Positions 13,347 to 15,768 of a stretch of 15,768 nucleotides of DNA are shown here, piece after piece. Positions within the stretch are counted from its first letter, which is position 1; every line of letters begins with the position of its first letter. A program made the position numbers and the translations under genes. Under the pieces are notes generated by a model, which worked only from the letters and a program-made list of their open reading frames with translations, did no database searches and had not been told where the DNA came from. Source of the DNA: Rhodospirillaceae bacterium (GTDB lineage Bacteria > Pseudomonadota > Alphaproteobacteria > MPNO01 > UBA2964); the NCBI GenBank assembly GCA_018660305.1, contig JABJKO010000254.1, positions 1-15,768 on the forward strand, in the 5' to 3' direction.

Positions 13347-14735
13347 ATGGCACCGGACACCGCACCCAGCGCATTACTGGGCTCTTATGATCCCAAATCA
13401 CCAGGCCTGCGCACCTGGCATGACGTGGTTCCGATGTTTCTCGACGGGTCCGATACGCCACGGGCCTATCTGGAACGCTGTCTCGAGACCATTGAGGCAC
13501 GCGAACCTCAGGTGAGGGCCTTTGTTGCCACCGATTTCAGGGTCGCCCAGAAGGCGGCGGACAAGGCGACCACTCGGTACAAGAAAAATCAGGCGTTGTC
13601 GGTGGTCGATGGCATGCCGTTCGTCATCAAGGACTTGTATGAGGTCAAGGGCATGCCCACGGAACTGGGCAGCCCGGCCATGAAGGGATATGGCGGCGAC
13701 AAGGACTGCGCCCATGCCATGGCATTGAGGTCCGGCGGGGCGGCCATCCTGGCCAAGACCGTGACCACCGAGTTCGGTTCGTCCGATCCCGGTCCGACGC
13801 GTAACCCGTTCGACCCGACGCGCACCGCTGGCGGGTCGTCCAGCGGCACGTCCGCGTCCATCGGCGCCGGCATGGTGCCGGCGGGATCGGGCAGTCAGGT
13901 GCGCGGCTCCATCCAGCGGCCGGCGGGCTATTGCGGCAATTTCGCACTGAAACCTACATTTGGCGCGCTGAACCGGCTCGGCGGCCATTCCATGTCGCCG
14001 TCGCAATCGGTGCTGGGGGTGCAGGGCGGCTCGCTCGACGATGTTTGGAACACCGCCTATTACATTTCATCGACAGCCGGTGGCGACCCCGGTCACCCCG
14101 GGCTGTTCGGCGAGGCCCGACTCGGCGCGGCCAGGAAGCCAACCCGTCTGGTACGGCTCGACACGCTGGGATGGGACGGCACCGAGGATGAAACCAAGGC
14201 GGAGTTCGAGGATTTTCTGGGCCGTTTGCGGGACGAAGACGTGGACGTGATTTCCCGCAAGGACGATCCCGACATCGAAGCCTTCGAGGTCGCGCTGACC
14301 ACTATCCCTGACTTCCTGCGCGACATGTTCTGCTGGGAAATGCAGTGGCCCGGCAAGATCCAGCGCGAAAAGGGCGAGCATCTGATTTCCGAGGCGATCC
14401 TGGGGCGCATCGCGCGCGGCGAGGAGATGACCATCGAGGATTATCGAGGCTGTCTGGATATGCGCGATTCCCTGCGCGCCGCCTTCGCCAAGGTGGAAGG
14501 CAAGGGCGACGGCTTTGTGACGTTGTCGGCCAAGGGACCGCCGCCGGTGGGCTGGGGGATCGGCGATCCGGTCTATGGCGATATCTCTGCCTGTACCGCG
14601 GCGCCCGCCTATAACCTGCCGCTGCTGGTCGACCGGGGCCTTCCCATGGGGATTCAGCTTCTTGGCCAGCCCCATCAGGATTATGAGCTGGGTCTTGTCG
14701 GCCGCTGGTTGAGCGATCTGTTTCTGGGAGACTGA
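13347..14735 (+). CDS. Amidase signature family enzyme, first of a tandem pair
   Basis: This 462-aa cytosolic hydrolase of the amidase signature (AS) family hydrolyses amides to acid plus ammonia or amine. The Ser-cisSer-Lys triad is complete: K95 (FVIKDLYE), S164 (TAGGSSSGTSA) and nucleophile S188 (GSGSQVRGSIQRPAG). The 24-residue spacing from cis-Ser to nucleophile is the same as in FAAH. The stretch before the nucleophile departs from the usual G(T/S)D-x-GGSIR: the conserved D-x-G becomes Q-V-R, giving a bulky, charged rim in the active-site loop. ADFDxG-type GatA features are absent and the neighbours are not gatCB, so it is not the tRNA amidotransferase. A GGGAGGA ribosome site precedes the ATG. 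The second amidase starts 2 nt after this stop, so the pair is certainly co-transcribed. The substrate is unknown. Confidence 0.92.
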   Translation: MAPDTAPSALLGSYDPKSPGLRTWHDVVPMFLDGSDTPRAYLERCLETIEAREPQVRAFVATDFRVAQKAADKATTRYKKNQALSVVDGMPFVIKDLYEVKGMPTELGSPAMKGYGGDKDCAHAMALRSGGAAILAKTVTTEFGSSDPGPTRNPFDPTRTAGGSSSGTSASIGAGMVPAGSGSQVRGSIQRPAGYCGNFALKPTFGALNRLGGHSMSPSQSVLGVQGGSLDDVWNTAYYISSTAGGDPGHPGLFGEARLGAARKPTRLVRLDTLGWDGTEDETKAEFEDFLGRLRDEDVDVISRKDDPDIEAFEVALTTIPDFLRDMFCWEMQWPGKIQREKGEHLISEAILGRIARGEEMTIEDYRGCLDMRDSLRAAFAKVEGKGDGFVTLSAKGPPPVGWGIGDPVYGDISACTAAPAYNLPLLVDRGLPMGIQLLGQPHQDYELGLVGRWLSDLFLGD

Positions 14736-14737
14736 CC

Positions 14738-15768
14738 ATGGCGCCGGATTCCACGGGACCGTCCGGTACCTATCACCCTAAGACGGTTGAGCTGCGTTCG
14801 TTCCACGACCATGTGCCGGCCTTTCTCGACGGCAGCGACAATCCGCGGCTTTATCTCGAACGCTGTCTCGAGCACATGGCGGAGCGGGAGCCGCAGGTCA
14901 AGGCGTTCGTTGTTCTGGACGCGGACGCGGCGCGCGATGCCGCCGATGCCTCGACCCGGCGTTACCGGGACGGCAAGCCTCTGTCGCCCATCGATGGCAT
15001 GCCATTCGCGGTCAAGGATCTGTTCAAGACTGCCGACTTCCCCACCGAATTGAACAGCCCGCTGCTGGCGGGCGACCGCCACCGGTTCGATGCCGCCCAT
15101 GTCTATGCGCTCCGCCAAGGCGGCGCGGTGCTGCTGGGCAAGACCACATTGCCGGAACTTGGCTCGGGCGAACCGGCGGCAACCCGCAATCCGTTCAACC
15201 TGGATTACAGTCCCGGCGGCTCATCCACCGGGACCGCGGCGGCGGTGGGCGCCGCCATGGTGCCGGTCGCCATCGGCAATCAGGGGCGGGGCTCCATCCT
15301 GCGGCCGGCCAGCTTTTGCGGCAATGTGGCGCTGAAACCCACCTACGGTGCCCTTCATTCGGGCGGCATGCTGTGGCGCTCACCCAGCTACAGCGTGCTG
15401 GGCATCCATGGCGGCAACCTGACCGATGTGTGGCGCACGGCCTATCGGATCGCGGCAATCGTCGGTGGCGATCCGGGCCATCCCGGGCTTTATGGCGCGG
15501 CGGATCTGGGGCCGGGGAAAAAGCCGGCGCGGCTGATCCGGCTGGACACTGCCGGCTGGGAGACCGCCGAGGGTCCCTGCAAGGACCGCTTTGAAGCCTT
15601 TGTTGCGAATCTTCAGGACCATGGCGTGGAAATCCTGTCGCGTCACGACGATCACGACATCGAGACCTTCGAGCGCGCGCTGGCCACCATTCCGAGCTTT
15701 CAGCCCGACCTCGCCGCCTGGGAAATAAAATGGCCGGCGCTGCTGCTGCGCGATATGGGGCGGGATCA
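14738..15768 (+). CDS. Amidase signature family enzyme, second of the pair (cut by window end)
   Basis: The frame opens at ATG 14738, two bases after the first amidase stop, and stays open for 343 codons to the window edge; the C-terminus is missing. It is a clear paralogue of the gene at 13347: both begin MAPD, then share FLDGSD.PR.YLERCLE (about 29-45), PF.VKDL (K93), YSPGGSSTGTAA (cis-Ser S162), GNQGRGSILRPA (nucleophile S186) and GGDPGHPGL. The triad spacing is the same 24 residues. As in its neighbour, the canonical D-x-G before the nucleophile Gly-Ser is replaced (Q-G-R here), so this is a property of the pair rather than a mutation. Translation is probably coupled to the first amidase. 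Two co-expressed, diverged amidases may act on two related amides or form a heteromer; both are inferences. Confidence 0.92.
   Translation, partial: MAPDSTGPSGTYHPKTVELRSFHDHVPAFLDGSDNPRLYLERCLEHMAEREPQVKAFVVLDADAARDAADASTRRYRDGKPLSPIDGMPFAVKDLFKTADFPTELNSPLLAGDRHRFDAAHVYALRQGGAVLLGKTTLPELGSGEPAATRNPFNLDYSPGGSSTGTAAAVGAAMVPVAIGNQGRGSILRPASFCGNVALKPTYGALHSGGMLWRSPSYSVLGIHGGNLTDVWRTAYRIAAIVGGDPGHPGLYGAADLGPGKKPARLIRLDTAGWETAEGPCKDRFEAFVANLQDHGVEILSRHDDHDIETFERALATIPSFQPDLAAWEIKWPALLLRDMGRD

Noticed and set aside
1..15768. CRISPR array, tRNA or rRNA genes, insertion sequence or prophage signals
   Set aside because: No regularly spaced repeats, tRNA cloverleaf, transposase or integrase coding pattern was found in the window.

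Overview
The window is GC-rich, compact chromosomal DNA of bacterial type. Gene families and codon use (GC-rich third positions, Sec-type periplasmic family-5 solute-binding proteins, BrnT/BrnA, AKR/SDR oxidoreductases, amidase-signature enzymes) suggest a metabolically versatile proteobacterium, most likely an alphaproteobacterium. That placement is inference; no rRNA, tRNA or other taxonomic marker is present.

Layout. Left edge (1-2095): the 3' end of a probable amidohydrolase-2 family metal-dependent hydrolase (+), a convergent SDR oxidoreductase (-), and a divergently transcribed aldo/keto reductase (+) that ends in a strong intrinsic terminator. Next (2121-2745) is a compact brnT-brnA type II toxin-antitoxin module (-), whose single upstream region carries two mirror-image 12-bp operator-like sites around a good -35/-10 pair; the brnT transcript would start at or next to the ATG. 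From 11016 down to 2853 runs a six-gene block, all on the minus strand. In transcription order it holds a large alpha/beta hydrolase (A), an ABC solute-binding protein (A), a second solute-binding protein (B), an intrinsic terminator, an MhpC-like alpha/beta hydrolase, a second large alpha/beta hydrolase (B, paralogue of A) and a CmcJ/AsaB-like non-heme iron oxidoreductase. No permease or ATPase gene is in the window. Then comes a 482-bp non-coding gap (11017-11498) with an intrinsic terminator and a notable 68-nt, 27-bp quasi-palindromic hairpin. Beyond it is a membrane-anchored FMN-binding glutamate-synthase-like protein (-), and divergent from it two tandem amidase-signature enzymes (+), the second cut by the window edge.

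How it may work together (inference): the two secreted binding proteins would capture a small organic ligand. The hydrolases, the CmcJ-like oxidoreductase, the SDR and AKR and the tandem amidases would de-esterify, de-amidate or oxidise it. The glutamate-synthase-like enzyme could deal with released nitrogen. Three pairs of duplicated genes (large hydrolases, binding proteins, amidases) suggest an island that grew by duplication around a family of related substrates. The substrate cannot be read from the sequence.
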